DNA of 64,000 nucleotides, taken from contig NZ_AP022617.1 in the NCBI RefSeq assembly GCF_010731575.1, positions 4,402,001 through 4,466,000 of the forward strand, given 5' to 3'. The notes below the pieces were generated by a model. That model worked only from the letters and a program-made list of their open reading frames with translations, was not told the origin of the DNA and searched no databases. Position numbers and translations under genes: made by a program. The stretch is from Mycolicibacterium monacense (lineage in GTDB: Bacteria; Actinomycetota; Actinomycetes; Mycobacteriales; Mycobacteriaceae). Positions 44,284 to 53,509 of the stretch are shown here, in pieces (position 1 is the stretch's first letter; the number at the start of each line of letters is the position of its first letter).

Positions 44284-45575
44284 TACGGGTACTGCGGTTC
44301 GTGGAACCGGTTGATGATCGGCAGCCGCTCGATGATCCGGTCACGCAATCGCGGCTGCTGCGGGGCGACGGGCGGCACGTATCCCGCCTGCGGCGGCGTG
44401 TACGCCGGGGCCACGGGTGCCGGCGGCGGCACGTACGCCGGTGCGGGCGGTACGTACACCGGCGGGGCAGGCGGCACGTAGACCGGCGCCGGCGGCGGAG
44501 CCACCTCGGGTGCGGCGTACACCGGTTCGATGACCGGGGCGACCTCCGGGGCGACCTCCGGTGCGGGCGCCGGGGCGGCGGGGGCGATGTCGACGACCGT
44601 GACAGCCTCCGGTGGCGGCGCCGGCGGCGCCTCGGGCGGAGGCGGCGGCGCGGCAGGCTTCGGCGCCGCCTTGGGCAGCGCCTCCGGAGCGGGTGCGTCG
44701 ACGGCGGCCTTCGCCTGATCCGAGGCGCTGGCCACCTGGCGGGTCGCCGCGTCGTCCGAGCGCATCTGCGGCGTCAACTCCAGGCCGAGCGCGACCGACA
44801 GCGACACCACGAACGTGACCACGGCCGCGACCAGCACCGAGGTGAGTGCGGGGATTCGCCAGGTCAGCCACGACCTCGGCGCATCGGTCGTCACCTGAGC
44901 CAACGCCAGCGGGGCGTCCACACCGACCGAGCCCTGCGCCGACGCCAGGGCCGCACCCCGGGCCAGAGCCAGGTCCGCCTCGGCCGCGGACAGCACCGGG
45001 GCCGTGACCAGACCGGCGAGCTCGGCCACCACCGCGTCGACGTCGTCGGCCGAGCCGAGGACGTAGACCGCCTCGGGGTACACCGCGGTCGAATCGGCCG
45101 TCTCCCGCACCTGACGGGCCAGGGCGCCTGCACCCGCGCGGTCGATCTGGTCGACGTGCACGGTGTCGGCGGTGACGACCGCGACCAGCGCGACATCCGG
45201 TTCGGCCACGCACACCGCGACGTCGGTCTGCGCGGCCAGGTCACCGAGTCCGGCGGCCAGCGCGGCGGCGGACTCCGCAGGCGAGAGAGCGACGACGTTT
45301 CGCACACCTCGGGCGGTCAGGGCGGTCATCAGCCCGGCGGCCTGTTCGGTGACGGACTCGGTCCACGTCACACCGACGGCCAGCGGCCGCTGTCCGGGCG
45401 CCGCGGCGTACGGGCCTTCGCCGGACACCGCGCCGACCAGCGCGTCGAGGCTGTCGCCGGAAACCGGCATCGCAAGCGTTCCGCTGTCGACGGTCGCGCC
45501 GTCACCTGTCGCGCCTTCGACGAGCACGAAGCGAAGCGCCGTCGAGGTCACCGACACGCCGAGTACTAGGTCCAC
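44280..45575 (-). CDS. Actin/Hsp70-like domain membrane protein with Pro-rich tail (DUF7159-like paralogue)
   Basis: A 431-residue paralogue of the protein at 9,990-11,726. It begins VDLVLGVSVTSTALRFVLVEG from GTG at 45575, has a shared core and one membrane helix near residue 250 (LTSVLVAAVVTFVVSLSVAL). An outer tail of Pro/Ala repeats (YVPPAP, APAPEVAPEVAP) ends in RLPIINRFHEPQYPY. The role is unknown. Two paralogues in one window suggest an envelope protein family. Confidence 0.7.
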   Translation of the reverse strand: MDLVLGVSVTSTALRFVLVEGATGDGATVDSGTLAMPVSGDSLDALVGAVSGEGPYAAAPGQRPLAVGVTWTESVTEQAAGLMTALTARGVRNVVALSPAESAAALAAGLGDLAAQTDVAVCVAEPDVALVAVVTADTVHVDQIDRAGAGALARQVRETADSTAVYPEAVYVLGSADDVDAVVAELAGLVTAPVLSAAEADLALARGAALASAQGSVGVDAPLALAQVTTDAPRSWLTWRIPALTSVLVAAVVTFVVSLSVALGLELTPQMRSDDAATRQVASASDQAKAAVDAPAPEALPKAAPKPAAPPPPPEAPPAPPPEAVTVVDIAPAAPAPAPEVAPEVAPVIEPVYAAPEVAPPPAPVYVPPAPPVYVPPAPAYVPPPAPVAPAYTPPQAGYVPPVAPQQPRLRDRIIERLPIINRFHEPQYPY

Positions 45576-45669
45576 TGATCGTTCCCGCTCTGGTTGCACA
45601 ATTCGGGATGACGATACCGCTGTGCGGGCGCGGTTCAAGTTCGCCCGGGCAACGATCCCGTGACCAGGG

Positions 45670-46146
45670 TCAGTCGGCCTGCCAGAGACAGTCGCCGGTG
45701 AGCTGGATCGAGAACATCACCGGCAGTACCTCGAACCGCAGCGGTTGCCCGGGCTCCCCCTCGGCGACCTGCGGTTCTCCCACCTTCCCGGCACTGACGA
45801 CGGCGGTCTGCTCGGCGCGGCACCGAGTGGCGGGGTCCTGCGGGATCCCGGTCCACGGACCCGACAGCATCTCGGGGTTGCGCATCCCCTGCCCGTGCAG
45901 GTCGAGACCGTCGCCGCCGGAGAACCAACGGTCGCTCGACGGATAGGGCCCCGCATAGACCTCCCAGCGGCCCGCGCTGCACTGCACGACGGTGTCGTCG
46001 GCGGTGTGCGCCAACGCGCGGTCCACCGCGGGCGCACACCCCGCCCCGGGCTGGGGTGCCGGCGGTGCGGCGTGCGCCACCGCGGTGGCCGGCAGGCTCA
46101 GTACGGCAGCACCGACGGCCAGCGCGGCCAGCGTCCTTCGCTTCAT
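45670..46146 (-). CDS. Small secreted protein of unknown function
   Basis: A 158-residue protein with a clear Sec signal (KRRTLAALAVGAAVLSLPATAVAHA, about 1-26) and four cysteines in the mature part, likely two disulfides. No catalytic motif is evident. It follows the DUF4185 gene on the same strand after 31 bp, possibly in one unit. Confidence 0.65.
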   Translation of the reverse strand: MKRRTLAALAVGAAVLSLPATAVAHAAPPAPQPGAGCAPAVDRALAHTADDTVVQCSAGRWEVYAGPYPSSDRWFSGGDGLDLHGQGMRNPEMLSGPWTGIPQDPATRCRAEQTAVVSAGKVGEPQVAEGEPGQPLRFEVLPVMFSIQLTGDCLWQAD

Positions 46147-46177
46147 AACTGGATTGTCGTCCGCGGCACCGATGGCG

Positions 46178-48298
46178 CTACACCTTCGTCAGATCGGTGC
46201 GCATGAGCTTGACCTGGTAGTCGTCCCACGTCGACAGGTTCCAGTAGAGGTACTGCTGGTCGGCGGCGCTCACGTTGTCGGTCGACGACCAGGGATGGAT
46301 CATCGGCGCGTACAACCCCGGCATCTTCGACGACGTCACCAGCGTGATCGGCGCCGACCACGGGCCCTCGGGCGAATCGGCCTTGCGCATGACGATGTTG
46401 TTGTTCTTGTCGCCGTACAACATGATGTATTTCTTCTCGTAGCTGTTGTACTGCACCGACATCTCGCTGACCGTCGGATATGTGGTGGTCTTGATCAGAC
46501 CGAAAAAGCTCGTCGTGGTCGTCGACGGCAGGATCGGCTTGGCGGCCGCCGGGTTACCCGGCGTCCACGAAGTCCCGTTCCAGTACTCGTATTTGGTCTT
46601 GTCCAGGATGTCGGCTTCGGCCACCCGGGATACGTAGGCCGTGCCGGTGCGTCCGGCGGGGGTGCCGTACGAGTAGATGTAGCCGTCGGTGATCTCTTGT
46701 CCGGCAGCGTTTTTCAGCGGCTTACCGGTGACGGGGTCGACGGTGTACTTGCGGACGTAGGCGCCCTGCTGGAAGTTCTGGTCGCCGTTGACGAACGGCA
46801 GGATGGTGCGGCCGGCGGCGGCCGGACGCACCGACGACTGCGGCACCACGGTCCAGTTCTGGCCGTTGTCATCGGAGTACGCGATGGCCGAGTAGTTCGT
46901 CGTCCACCGGCCGGGCGAATCCCACGACTTCACGGCCATGTAGTTGATGTACTGGCGCGTCGCGCCGTCCTTGCCCGCACCGGGCACCGAGATCGCCGCC
47001 GTCGGGATCATCGTCACCTCCGGCCCGATGCCGTAGTGGTAGTTGCCGATGATCTCGCGCGAGAAGTTCGGATCCGACATCGGTGAGCCGCTGTACATCC
47101 CGGGATCGTGCGGGATGCCGTCGGCGACGTACATACCGTTGGACAGCACGGTGTCGGTGCTACGGAAGAGCGTGTTCATCCGCCACACGCCGGTGCGCAC
47201 CGGGGTGCGGTTGCTGAACGTGTCACCGAAGGCGATGAGCACCTGGTGTTCGTTGACGGCGGTGTTCGGGTTGTCCTTGATCCCGTTGTCCCACATGATT
47301 CCGAGGTCGGTGCCACCGATCCCGAAGCGGGTGGTGGTGTTGTTCAGCCCGCCGGGTCCGGTGACGTTGGTGATGCGAACGGTGTTGCCGCTGACCGAAA
47401 CCGGGGTCACGACGTAATCCTTGGCCGGATCGTACGGCGTCGCCGCAGCGGCGAGCGAGACGGTGGGGGTGCTCGTCGAGACGGACCGTGTCGCCACCGA
47501 CCGTTCGAGTTCGCGCCGCGAACCGAGCGCGAGCAACGCGCTGAGCGCCCACGCCGGGCTGGGCAGTGACGGCAGGTTGCGCAACGAACCAAGACCGAAC
47601 GCGGCGAGCAACCGGTTGATGACCGGGGCGGAGTTGCGGGCCGCGGTGGGTGCGGTGATCGCCGTGACGGCCGCCGCGGCCGGCGACAGCACCGTCTGCA
47701 CCATCTCCTCGACGTTGTCGACGAGCACGGTCCGCGCCGCTGCGGCGGGCTGTTCGCTCACCTCGTGCGCCGTATCGACGACGAAGGACGCGACATCCGC
47801 AGTCTCGGAAAGGGTTTCGAATCCCTCGGGCTCCGACGACTTCTCGGTCTGCAGCGTGCTGTCCGGGCGGTTACGCGACTCGCGCTCGAAGGTGGTCGGG
47901 TCGACGATCGGGAGGGTCACGTCGGGATCCGCACCCTCGGCGTCCTTCTCGGCGTCGTCCTCCACGACGACCGGTTCTTCGACGACCGGTTCTTCGACGA
48001 CCGGTTCTTCGACGACCGGTTCTTCGACAACCGGTTCGTCACCGTCGTCGTCCGGCAGCCCCTCGAGAGCCTCGGGATCAGGCTCCTCGGCCTGTTCTTC
48101 GGCCTTTTCTTCGGCCTGTTCCTGCCCCGGATCATCCTGCTCCGCAGCGGGCTTCGGGCTGTCGTCGGGCGGAGTCTGGGACGTCGGTTCCCCGGTCTCG
48201 GCGAACGCCGTACCCGGAGCTCCGACCATCACCGCGGCGCCCACCCCCAACGCCACAGCCAAACCGCCGACACGACCGATATACGCCGAAGCATCCAT
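46178..48298 (-). CDS. Secreted DUF4185-domain protein with acidic repeat linker
   Basis: A 706-residue exported protein. A signal peptide (about 1-33, ending GTAFA) is followed by an acidic Pro/Glu-rich region with tandem VVEEP repeats (about 85-115) and a long Ala/Thr/Val linker. The DUF4185 domain occupies about 320-706 and has propeller-like blades (GIGGTDLGIMWD, LIAFGDTFSN, EVTMIPTAAI). DUF4185 is related to glycosidase-like propellers and is used in secreted mycobacterial proteins. ATG at 48298 follows AAGGGGA; an ATG 21 bp earlier is less likely. Substrate unknown. Confidence 0.75.
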   Translation of the reverse strand: MDASAYIGRVGGLAVALGVGAAVMVGAPGTAFAETGEPTSQTPPDDSPKPAAEQDDPGQEQAEEKAEEQAEEPDPEALEGLPDDDGDEPVVEEPVVEEPVVEEPVVEEPVVVEDDAEKDAEGADPDVTLPIVDPTTFERESRNRPDSTLQTEKSSEPEGFETLSETADVASFVVDTAHEVSEQPAAAARTVLVDNVEEMVQTVLSPAAAAVTAITAPTAARNSAPVINRLLAAFGLGSLRNLPSLPSPAWALSALLALGSRRELERSVATRSVSTSTPTVSLAAAATPYDPAKDYVVTPVSVSGNTVRITNVTGPGGLNNTTTRFGIGGTDLGIMWDNGIKDNPNTAVNEHQVLIAFGDTFSNRTPVRTGVWRMNTLFRSTDTVLSNGMYVADGIPHDPGMYSGSPMSDPNFSREIIGNYHYGIGPEVTMIPTAAISVPGAGKDGATRQYINYMAVKSWDSPGRWTTNYSAIAYSDDNGQNWTVVPQSSVRPAAAGRTILPFVNGDQNFQQGAYVRKYTVDPVTGKPLKNAAGQEITDGYIYSYGTPAGRTGTAYVSRVAEADILDKTKYEYWNGTSWTPGNPAAAKPILPSTTTTSFFGLIKTTTYPTVSEMSVQYNSYEKKYIMLYGDKNNNIVMRKADSPEGPWSAPITLVTSSKMPGLYAPMIHPWSSTDNVSAADQQYLYWNLSTWDDYQVKLMRTDLTKV
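47966..48040 (-). repeat. 15-bp tandem repeat in the DUF4185 gene
   Basis: Five units of GACGACCGGTTCTTC (plus-strand reading) lie head to tail; the first four are exact and the last has two changes. They encode the VVEEP repeats and, being in multiples of three, can change number by slippage without breaking the frame. Confidence 0.85.
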
Positions 48299-48637
48299 CG
48301 CTTTCCCCTTGAGATGCATCCCCCGACGCCATCCGAATGCCTACGGCATTGCGGCCGCTGGTGCATTGAAGATAGCGGCAAACTTGCTGAAAAATTCAAT
48401 TTCCGGCAAAGATCTTCGTTTCCCGACCTACGGTTTCATGATCAGCGACCGGGGCCCGGTCCGCCGGCCCGGTCGAAAGCTGTCCGCTCGACGAAGTCGA
48501 GGTATCCGGCACGAATAGATCCTGCCGTCTGTCGATCAATTACTGCCACCGGAATTAAACCGCTGACCTGCAGGTTTACGCAGTCAGAGCGGAACGGAAA
48601 AGTCCGGAGACGCCAGAGGGACAGAAAGAAGCGGGAC
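48299..48637. other. Divergent promoter region
   Basis: About 340 bp separate the leftward DUF4185 gene from the rightward small secreted protein gene. An AT-richer part at 48365-48420 stands out and probably carries the promoters. No hairpin, RNA or additional gene was recognised. Confidence 0.4.
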
Positions 48638-48886
48638 ATGAACAAGCTCGGATTCGCCACCATCGTCGCCAGCGGATTGACCGCCGCCTTCCTCGGACTG
48701 GCCGCGCCTGCGCAGGCCGCCCCGGCCGGTCCCGGTAACGCACAGGACACCATCAACTCCCTCGAAGACCGCGGCTACGCCATCCGCGTGAACCATCACG
48801 GCATGGTGAAGCCCCTCGACGAGTCGAAGATCGTTTCGGTGCGCTACGACAACGGCGACCGCGTCGTCTATGTCGACGTCCGCTGA
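48638..48886 (+). CDS. Small secreted mycobacterial protein
   Basis: An 82-residue protein with a Sec signal (KLGFATIVASGLTAAFLGLAAPAQA, about 1-27). The mature domain of about 54 residues contains AQDTINSLEDRGYAIRVN and IVSVRYDNGDRVVYVDV, a small alpha/beta module found in many secreted mycobacterial proteins of unknown function. It is followed by a strong hairpin terminator. Confidence 0.75.
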   Translation: MNKLGFATIVASGLTAAFLGLAAPAQAAPAGPGNAQDTINSLEDRGYAIRVNHHGMVKPLDESKIVSVRYDNGDRVVYVDVR

Positions 48887-48898
48887 ACGACGAGCAAG

Positions 48899-48932
48899 GG
48901 AGGGGCACCCGTCGGGTGCCCCTCTTTCTTGT
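48899..48932 (+). terminator. Strong intrinsic-type terminator
   Basis: AGGGGCACCC (48901-48910), GTC, GGGTGCCCCT (48914-48923) make a perfect 10-bp stem, extended by a G-C pair, followed by TCTTTCTTG. It lies between convergent genes and could serve both. Confidence 0.8.
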
Positions 48933-48937
48933 GCGTG

Positions 48938-49516
48938 CTACTTCAGCTTGTCGTCGAGCACCTGCAGGAACCGGGAGATCGGATCACCGGGCAGCGGGGT
49001 GTTGTGTGACGCCGCGATGAGCACACCGACGATCGCCCCGGCCAGCACCCGACGCTCCACCGTGTCGGCCGGCTGGCCGGGGCGCTTCGTCAGCGCCTCG
49101 GTGATCAGCTCGATCAACCGGACGTATTCGGTGTAGATCAGTCCACGCGCCTCGGGGATGGCGTACATCAGCCGCTGACCGAAGATCGCTTCCGCACGCT
49201 GCTCCTCGCTCAGCGCGCCGAACGTCCTTGCGACGGCGTGGCGGTAGGCCTCGATCACCGACAAGTCGGCGGGGGCGTCGACGAACGCCTCGATGATCGG
49301 AGCGATCTGGTCGTCCGACAGCAGCACGGCTTCCTTGGTCGGAAAATACCGGGAGAACGTTCGCGGCGAGACGTCGGCAGCGGCGGAGATCTGTTCGACC
49401 GTCGTGTTCTGGTAGCCCCGCTCTTTGATGAGCCGTAACGCTTCTCGCCTGATCGTTTCGCGGGTCTGGAGCTTCTTGCGCTCCCTGAGCCCCGACTGCT
49501 TCTCAGGCACCGACAT
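48938..49516 (-). CDS. TetR-family regulator
   Basis: A 192-residue protein. The N-terminal HTH is RETIRREALRLIKERGYQNTTVEQISAAADVSPRTFSRYFPTKEA in outline (residues about 19-63). The C-terminal ligand-binding and dimer domain is unassigned. It is near, but separated by 37 bp from, the end of the five-gene polysaccharide operon; its target is unknown. Confidence 0.88.
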   Translation of the reverse strand: MSVPEKQSGLRERKKLQTRETIRREALRLIKERGYQNTTVEQISAAADVSPRTFSRYFPTKEAVLLSDDQIAPIIEAFVDAPADLSVIEAYRHAVARTFGALSEEQRAEAIFGQRLMYAIPEARGLIYTEYVRLIELITEALTKRPGQPADTVERRVLAGAIVGVLIAASHNTPLPGDPISRFLQVLDDKLK

Positions 49517-49553
49517 CGCTCGATTCTCGCAGACCCGATCGGAACCCGGCCCC

Positions 49554-49967
49554 CTACGGGGTGCGGCTGCGGACCAGCGTCCAGTGGTTGCCGTCGCTGT
49601 CGCGGCGGTAGGACAGTTCGTCGAGGACGCGGTGCGCGATCGCCAGGCCGCGCCCGCGGTCGGACAACTCCTCGGGCATGCTGACCTCCCCGAGGTCGAT
49701 CGGAGAGGGGTGACCGTCGTCGAAGAAGGTGGTGCGCACCACGTCCGGATCGAGGCTCACCTCCATCCGCATCCGGACGGGGTCGCCGCCGCCGGAATGT
49801 TCGATGATGTTGGCCGCGATCTCGCCGACCGCGAGATCCACGTGCATGCGCACCATCTCGTCGACGTCGTGTTCCGCCCACAGCGTGTCGAGCGTGCGCT
49901 GGACCGCGTCCAGAGTGTCCGGCCCGGTTGTGGTCTCGAGTACCACCGACGGGTCATGCGTCGCCAT
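49554..49967 (-). CDS. RsbW-like anti-sigma factor/histidine-kinase-type ATPase
   Basis: A 137-residue HATPase_c protein. The N-box HVDLAVGEIAANIIEHSGGG and the glycine box ELSDRGRGLAIAHRVLDEL define the RsbW/SpoIIAB group, serine kinases that phosphorylate STAS antagonists and bind sigma factors. The start ATG overlaps the end of the STAS gene by 14 bp. Last gene of the operon; with the STAS and SpoIIE-type proteins it forms a partner-switching set. No sigma factor gene is adjacent. Confidence 0.85.
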   Translation of the reverse strand: MATHDPSVVLETTTGPDTLDAVQRTLDTLWAEHDVDEMVRMHVDLAVGEIAANIIEHSGGGDPVRMRMEVSLDPDVVRTTFFDDGHPSPIDLGEVSMPEELSDRGRGLAIAHRVLDELSYRRDSDGNHWTLVRSRTP

Positions 49968-50295
49968 CGAAGGCACCGTCTGCCGAATCATAGGTGCTCA
50001 GAACGCGGTTGAGGTTGGTCAGTTCCAGGACTGTGGTGACCTGTCTGGTGGGCGCGGCGATCCTGAGGTCGCCGCCGGCCTGCCGTGCCACCTTCAGGCC
50101 GGAGATGAGCGCACCGAGACCCGAGGAGTCGATGAACTCGGTTGCGCTGAGGTCAACGACGACGCGGGTGCTGCCGCCGTCGACGAGCTCGTGGATCTGT
50201 TTGCGCAGCGCCGGCGCGGCCACCATGTTGAGGCGCCCTTCCGGCCGGATCACCAACACACCGGAATCGGTTGTGCGGGTCGGATATCTGCTCAT
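49954..50295 (-). CDS. STAS-domain anti-sigma factor antagonist
   Basis: A 113-residue single STAS domain. The phosphorylation site is the first Ser of ATEFIDSSGLGALISGL near residue 58, as in SpoIIAA/RsbV. In the dephosphorylated form it would bind the RsbW-like kinase. Its start overlaps the glycosyltransferase stop by ATGA, and its end overlaps the kinase gene. Confidence 0.87.
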   Translation of the reverse strand: MSRYPTRTTDSGVLVIRPEGRLNMVAAPALRKQIHELVDGGSTRVVVDLSATEFIDSSGLGALISGLKVARQAGGDLRIAAPTRQVTTVLELTNLNRVLSTYDSADGAFDGDA

Positions 50296-52271
50296 CACAC
50301 TCCTTCGTCCTGGTGTCCGCGGAAGCGCACCGCCTGGATCACCACACTCAGAATCAACAGGTCGAATATCACCCAGAAGAGGTTCACACCGACACCGAGC
50401 ACGGAGATCGCACCGAAGTACAGCTGCACGATGCCGATGATCGATGCGACGACCAGCATGGCCATCGCGGCGAGTTGCCACTTCACCAGGTGCCACGGGA
50501 TCGCCGTCGCCTCCTGTCTGGTCTTCGGGGTGACCGCGAAGCCCAGCGGTCGCCCGAACACCACGTTGAGGAACGCCGTGTAACAGGCCCGGATCCACAC
50601 CGGGAACAGCGCGAGGCTGTACTGCTGGCCGCGCCAGGTCGGGGTGCCGCGGCTGATGATGATGAACATCAGCTGGTTGAGCACGAGGAACGGGATGAGC
50701 CGCCCGAAGAAGTCCCAGCTGTACGCGGTCACCGGCATGATGCCGAAGATCAGGTAGATCGCCGGGGCGGCGATGTAGGCCAGCGCGGCGAACCCGGCCA
50801 GATAGCTGTACATGGTCGCCCAGTACATGAGCTTCTGGCCGATCGACAGTCCCTTCTGCACGAACGGGTTCTCCCGCAGCATCACCTGGATGGTGCCCTG
50901 CGCCCAGCGCAGCCGCTGGGTGAGCATGGTCCGCACGTCGTCGGGCGCCAGACCACGGGCGAGGACCTCGTGGTGGTAGGCCGAGCGCCAGCCCAGTGCG
51001 TGCAGCCGCATACAGGTGGCCATGTCCTCGGTGACCGAGATGGTGGCCATCGGCAGCATGGGTTGCGCCTCGTCGTCGCGGCCCACGTCGACGGCGCGGA
51101 TCATCGCGCCGATCGACTCGATCGCGCCGAGCGGGGACCACTCCCGGCCCGCCAGCGACTCCAGCGCTTCGTCATCGAACACCACTGTCGTGGCGGTGGC
51201 CTCGGGGTGTTCGCTCAGCGCGGTGATCACCTCGAGATCGGCCCGCATGGCGGTGATGTCGGCGTCGACCACCGTGCGTGCGGCCGCGTCGACGCGCTGC
51301 TGGAAGTCGAAGGTGATATCGGCCAGGGCCCGCTTGTCCCGCAACTGACGGCGGGCGTCGCGCACCGCCTGCAGCACCGACTCCAGCGCCTCCTGCACCT
51401 CGGGCTGGTCGGCGCCCGGTTGTTTGCGCGCGGTCCTGATCATCTTGCGCGCCGCATAGAGCGTCCGCCGGACGCCCTCCTCGACGGCGCGCACGTATCC
51501 GCGAATCCCCAATCGCATCAGCGCTTCCCGGCGCAACACCGCATTCGACCCGCAGAAGTAGGCCGCGTTCCACCCGTCCTTACCCTGTTGGATCGGCCCG
51601 TAGAACAGCGGCGCCTGGCTACCCAGCGGGTCGCTGAACGGGACGTTGTGGAAGTACTGCGGCGTCTGCACCAGCGCCATGTGCGGATCGCGGAAGTAGC
51701 CCAGGGTCCTGTCGAGGATCTCGGGTTCGGGCACCTGGTCGGCGTCGAGTACGAGGATGAACTCGCCGTGGGTCTCGAATAGCGCGTTGTTGAGGTTGCC
51801 CGCCTTGGCATGGCGCGGTTTGTCGGGGGTCCAACTCGACGATCGGGTGATGTAGCCGATGCCGCGCTCGGCGGCCGCTTCGGCCAGGTCGTGGCGGTCG
51901 CCGTCGTCGAGGATCCAGGTCGAGTGCGGGAAGCGGATCCGCTGGGCGGCCTCGGCCGTCTCCAGCACCATGTCGATCGGCTCGTTGTAGGTGGTGATGA
52001 AGACGTCGACGGTCGCGTCGTCGGGCGGCGGCGGAGGTGGGTTGCGCCGCAACATCTTCCACATCGTCATCGCGAACAGCAGCGAGTCGATGACGCTGTA
52101 GGTCTCGGCGATCACCAGCGGTACCGCGATCCACCAGGCGGCCCAGTTGATCGACCCGAACCAGCGCCACACGATGTAGTTGATGCCCAACAGCGCGGTG
52201 CAGAGGATCAGCAGCCGCAACCAGGGCGACGGGTATTTGCCGGGGGAGATTTCGGGCAGTTGGTGCCTCAC
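50295..52271 (-). CDS. BcsA-like processive family 2 glycosyltransferase
   Basis: A 658-residue membrane protein. Two N-terminal membrane helices precede a GT-A domain with TYNEP, DDGD (first Asp), LDADQVPE (DxD) and, after an unusual roughly 150-residue insertion, TED and QRLRW. Five or six further helices follow. The motif set is that of cellulose and related beta-glycan synthases, so a cell-surface polysaccharide product is inferred. A PilZ domain is not seen, so c-di-GMP control is not suggested. GTG at 52271 overlaps the upstream stop as GTGA. The product's sugar is unknown. Confidence 0.86.
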   Translation of the reverse strand: MRHQLPEISPGKYPSPWLRLLILCTALLGINYIVWRWFGSINWAAWWIAVPLVIAETYSVIDSLLFAMTMWKMLRRNPPPPPPDDATVDVFITTYNEPIDMVLETAEAAQRIRFPHSTWILDDGDRHDLAEAAAERGIGYITRSSSWTPDKPRHAKAGNLNNALFETHGEFILVLDADQVPEPEILDRTLGYFRDPHMALVQTPQYFHNVPFSDPLGSQAPLFYGPIQQGKDGWNAAYFCGSNAVLRREALMRLGIRGYVRAVEEGVRRTLYAARKMIRTARKQPGADQPEVQEALESVLQAVRDARRQLRDKRALADITFDFQQRVDAAARTVVDADITAMRADLEVITALSEHPEATATTVVFDDEALESLAGREWSPLGAIESIGAMIRAVDVGRDDEAQPMLPMATISVTEDMATCMRLHALGWRSAYHHEVLARGLAPDDVRTMLTQRLRWAQGTIQVMLRENPFVQKGLSIGQKLMYWATMYSYLAGFAALAYIAAPAIYLIFGIMPVTAYSWDFFGRLIPFLVLNQLMFIIISRGTPTWRGQQYSLALFPVWIRACYTAFLNVVFGRPLGFAVTPKTRQEATAIPWHLVKWQLAAMAMLVVASIIGIVQLYFGAISVLGVGVNLFWVIFDLLILSVVIQAVRFRGHQDEGV

Positions 52272-53509
52272 GCGGTCGGCTCTCGGCGCACCGCCACGAG
52301 CGTGACGTCGTCCAGCGGTGACTTCTCCGCGACCAGTGCCCGGGCGCGGGCGCACAGGTCGGCCGGTTCGGGGTGGGTGGCGACGAAGCGTAGCGCCGGG
52401 CGCGCATCGCTGCCGTCGCCGATGAGGTCGAGCACACCGTCGGAGGCGATGATCAACGTATCCCCCTCCCCGAGTGTCACCTCACCACAATCCCAGGTGT
52501 CGCCCGGCATCACACCGAGGGGTAGACCGGCGCTGTCGAGTCCCTCGACCCGGCCGTCGGCGCGCACCACCAGGGCGATGCCGTGTCCGGCGTCGACGAA
52601 GCGCACGGTTCCGGTCGCGCTGTCGAGTTGGCAGTGGAAGAGCGTGACGAAGGTGTCGGTGCTACTGAGATCCTCGGACAACTGGAGGGCGACGGCGTCG
52701 ACCACGTCCTCTGGGGCGAGTGGGCGTTCGACCCGGGCGAACGCGCTCGATGCGCCCCGCAGCGCGGAGCGCACGCTGGCCGCCAGAATCGCGGCGCCCA
52801 AACCCTTGCCCATCACGTCGGCCACCGTGAACACCGCACCGCCTTCGACGCGGTAGTGGTCGTAGAAGTCGCCGCCGACGGCGTAGGCGGGCAGGCACAT
52901 CGCGCACACCGAATACCCGGGGAGGTCGCCGAGTGGGCGTGGCAGCAGATGCCGCTGCACGTCGGCGGCGCGCTCGAGGTCGTCGGAGTGTTCCAGTTCG
53001 CGCTGCGCCCAGGACGCGAGTTCGGTGAACGTCGTCAGTTCGGCTTCGGTCAACGAGCGGGGTTCGGTGTCGTAGATGCAGAAGGTGCCGACCGGATGGC
53101 CGCCGGGACCGTAGAGCGGATAGCCGGCGTAGAAGCGGATGCCGCCCGGCTCACCGATTCCCGGGACCATCGCGAATTCCGGTCGGGCAGCGGCATCTTC
53201 GATGATCAGCGCCGGGTTGTCGGGTTGCTCGTAGCTGCGGGCGATGGTCGCCTGGCAGATCGTCTGGTTCCGCGGCAGGTTGGTGCCGATGTCGAGGCCG
53301 TCGACCTGTTTGAACCACTGCCGGTCCCGGTCGACGAGGGCGACGGCCGCCATCGGGATGCCGAAGACGGCCCGTGCCATGCGGGTGATCCGGGCGAACC
53401 GGTCCTCCGGTGGGGTGTCGAGCACATGCAGCTGGGCCAGCGAGCGGACGCGTTCGTCTTCCACCTCCGGCGGCAGGGCGAACGGCGACACCGGGGTCTC
53501 GGCGGTCAC
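52268..53509 (-). CDS. GAF-domain SpoIIE/RsbU-type serine phosphatase
   Basis: A 413-residue protein. A GAF domain (about 20-165, FGIPMAAVALVDRDRQWFK and GYPLYGPGGHPVGTFCIYD) senses an unknown signal. The PP2C-type phosphatase domain (about 190-410) has metal-site segments GGDFYDHY, DVMGKGLGAAI, VDAGHG and ASDGVLDL. Such enzymes dephosphorylate STAS proteins to release sigma factors. Its GTG overlaps the glycosidase stop and its stop overlaps the glycosyltransferase GTG, so all are co-translated. A cytoplasmic location is expected. Confidence 0.87.
   Translation of the reverse strand: MTAETPVSPFALPPEVEDERVRSLAQLHVLDTPPEDRFARITRMARAVFGIPMAAVALVDRDRQWFKQVDGLDIGTNLPRNQTICQATIARSYEQPDNPALIIEDAAARPEFAMVPGIGEPGGIRFYAGYPLYGPGGHPVGTFCIYDTEPRSLTEAELTTFTELASWAQRELEHSDDLERAADVQRHLLPRPLGDLPGYSVCAMCLPAYAVGGDFYDHYRVEGGAVFTVADVMGKGLGAAILAASVRSALRGASSAFARVERPLAPEDVVDAVALQLSEDLSSTDTFVTLFHCQLDSATGTVRFVDAGHGIALVVRADGRVEGLDSAGLPLGVMPGDTWDCGEVTLGEGDTLIIASDGVLDLIGDGSDARPALRFVATHPEPADLCARARALVAEKSPLDDVTLVAVRREPTA

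Noticed and set aside
44301..45569. A 422-residue plus-strand frame
   Set aside because: Antisense to the Pro-rich paralogue; almost wholly Arg/Gly, with no domain.
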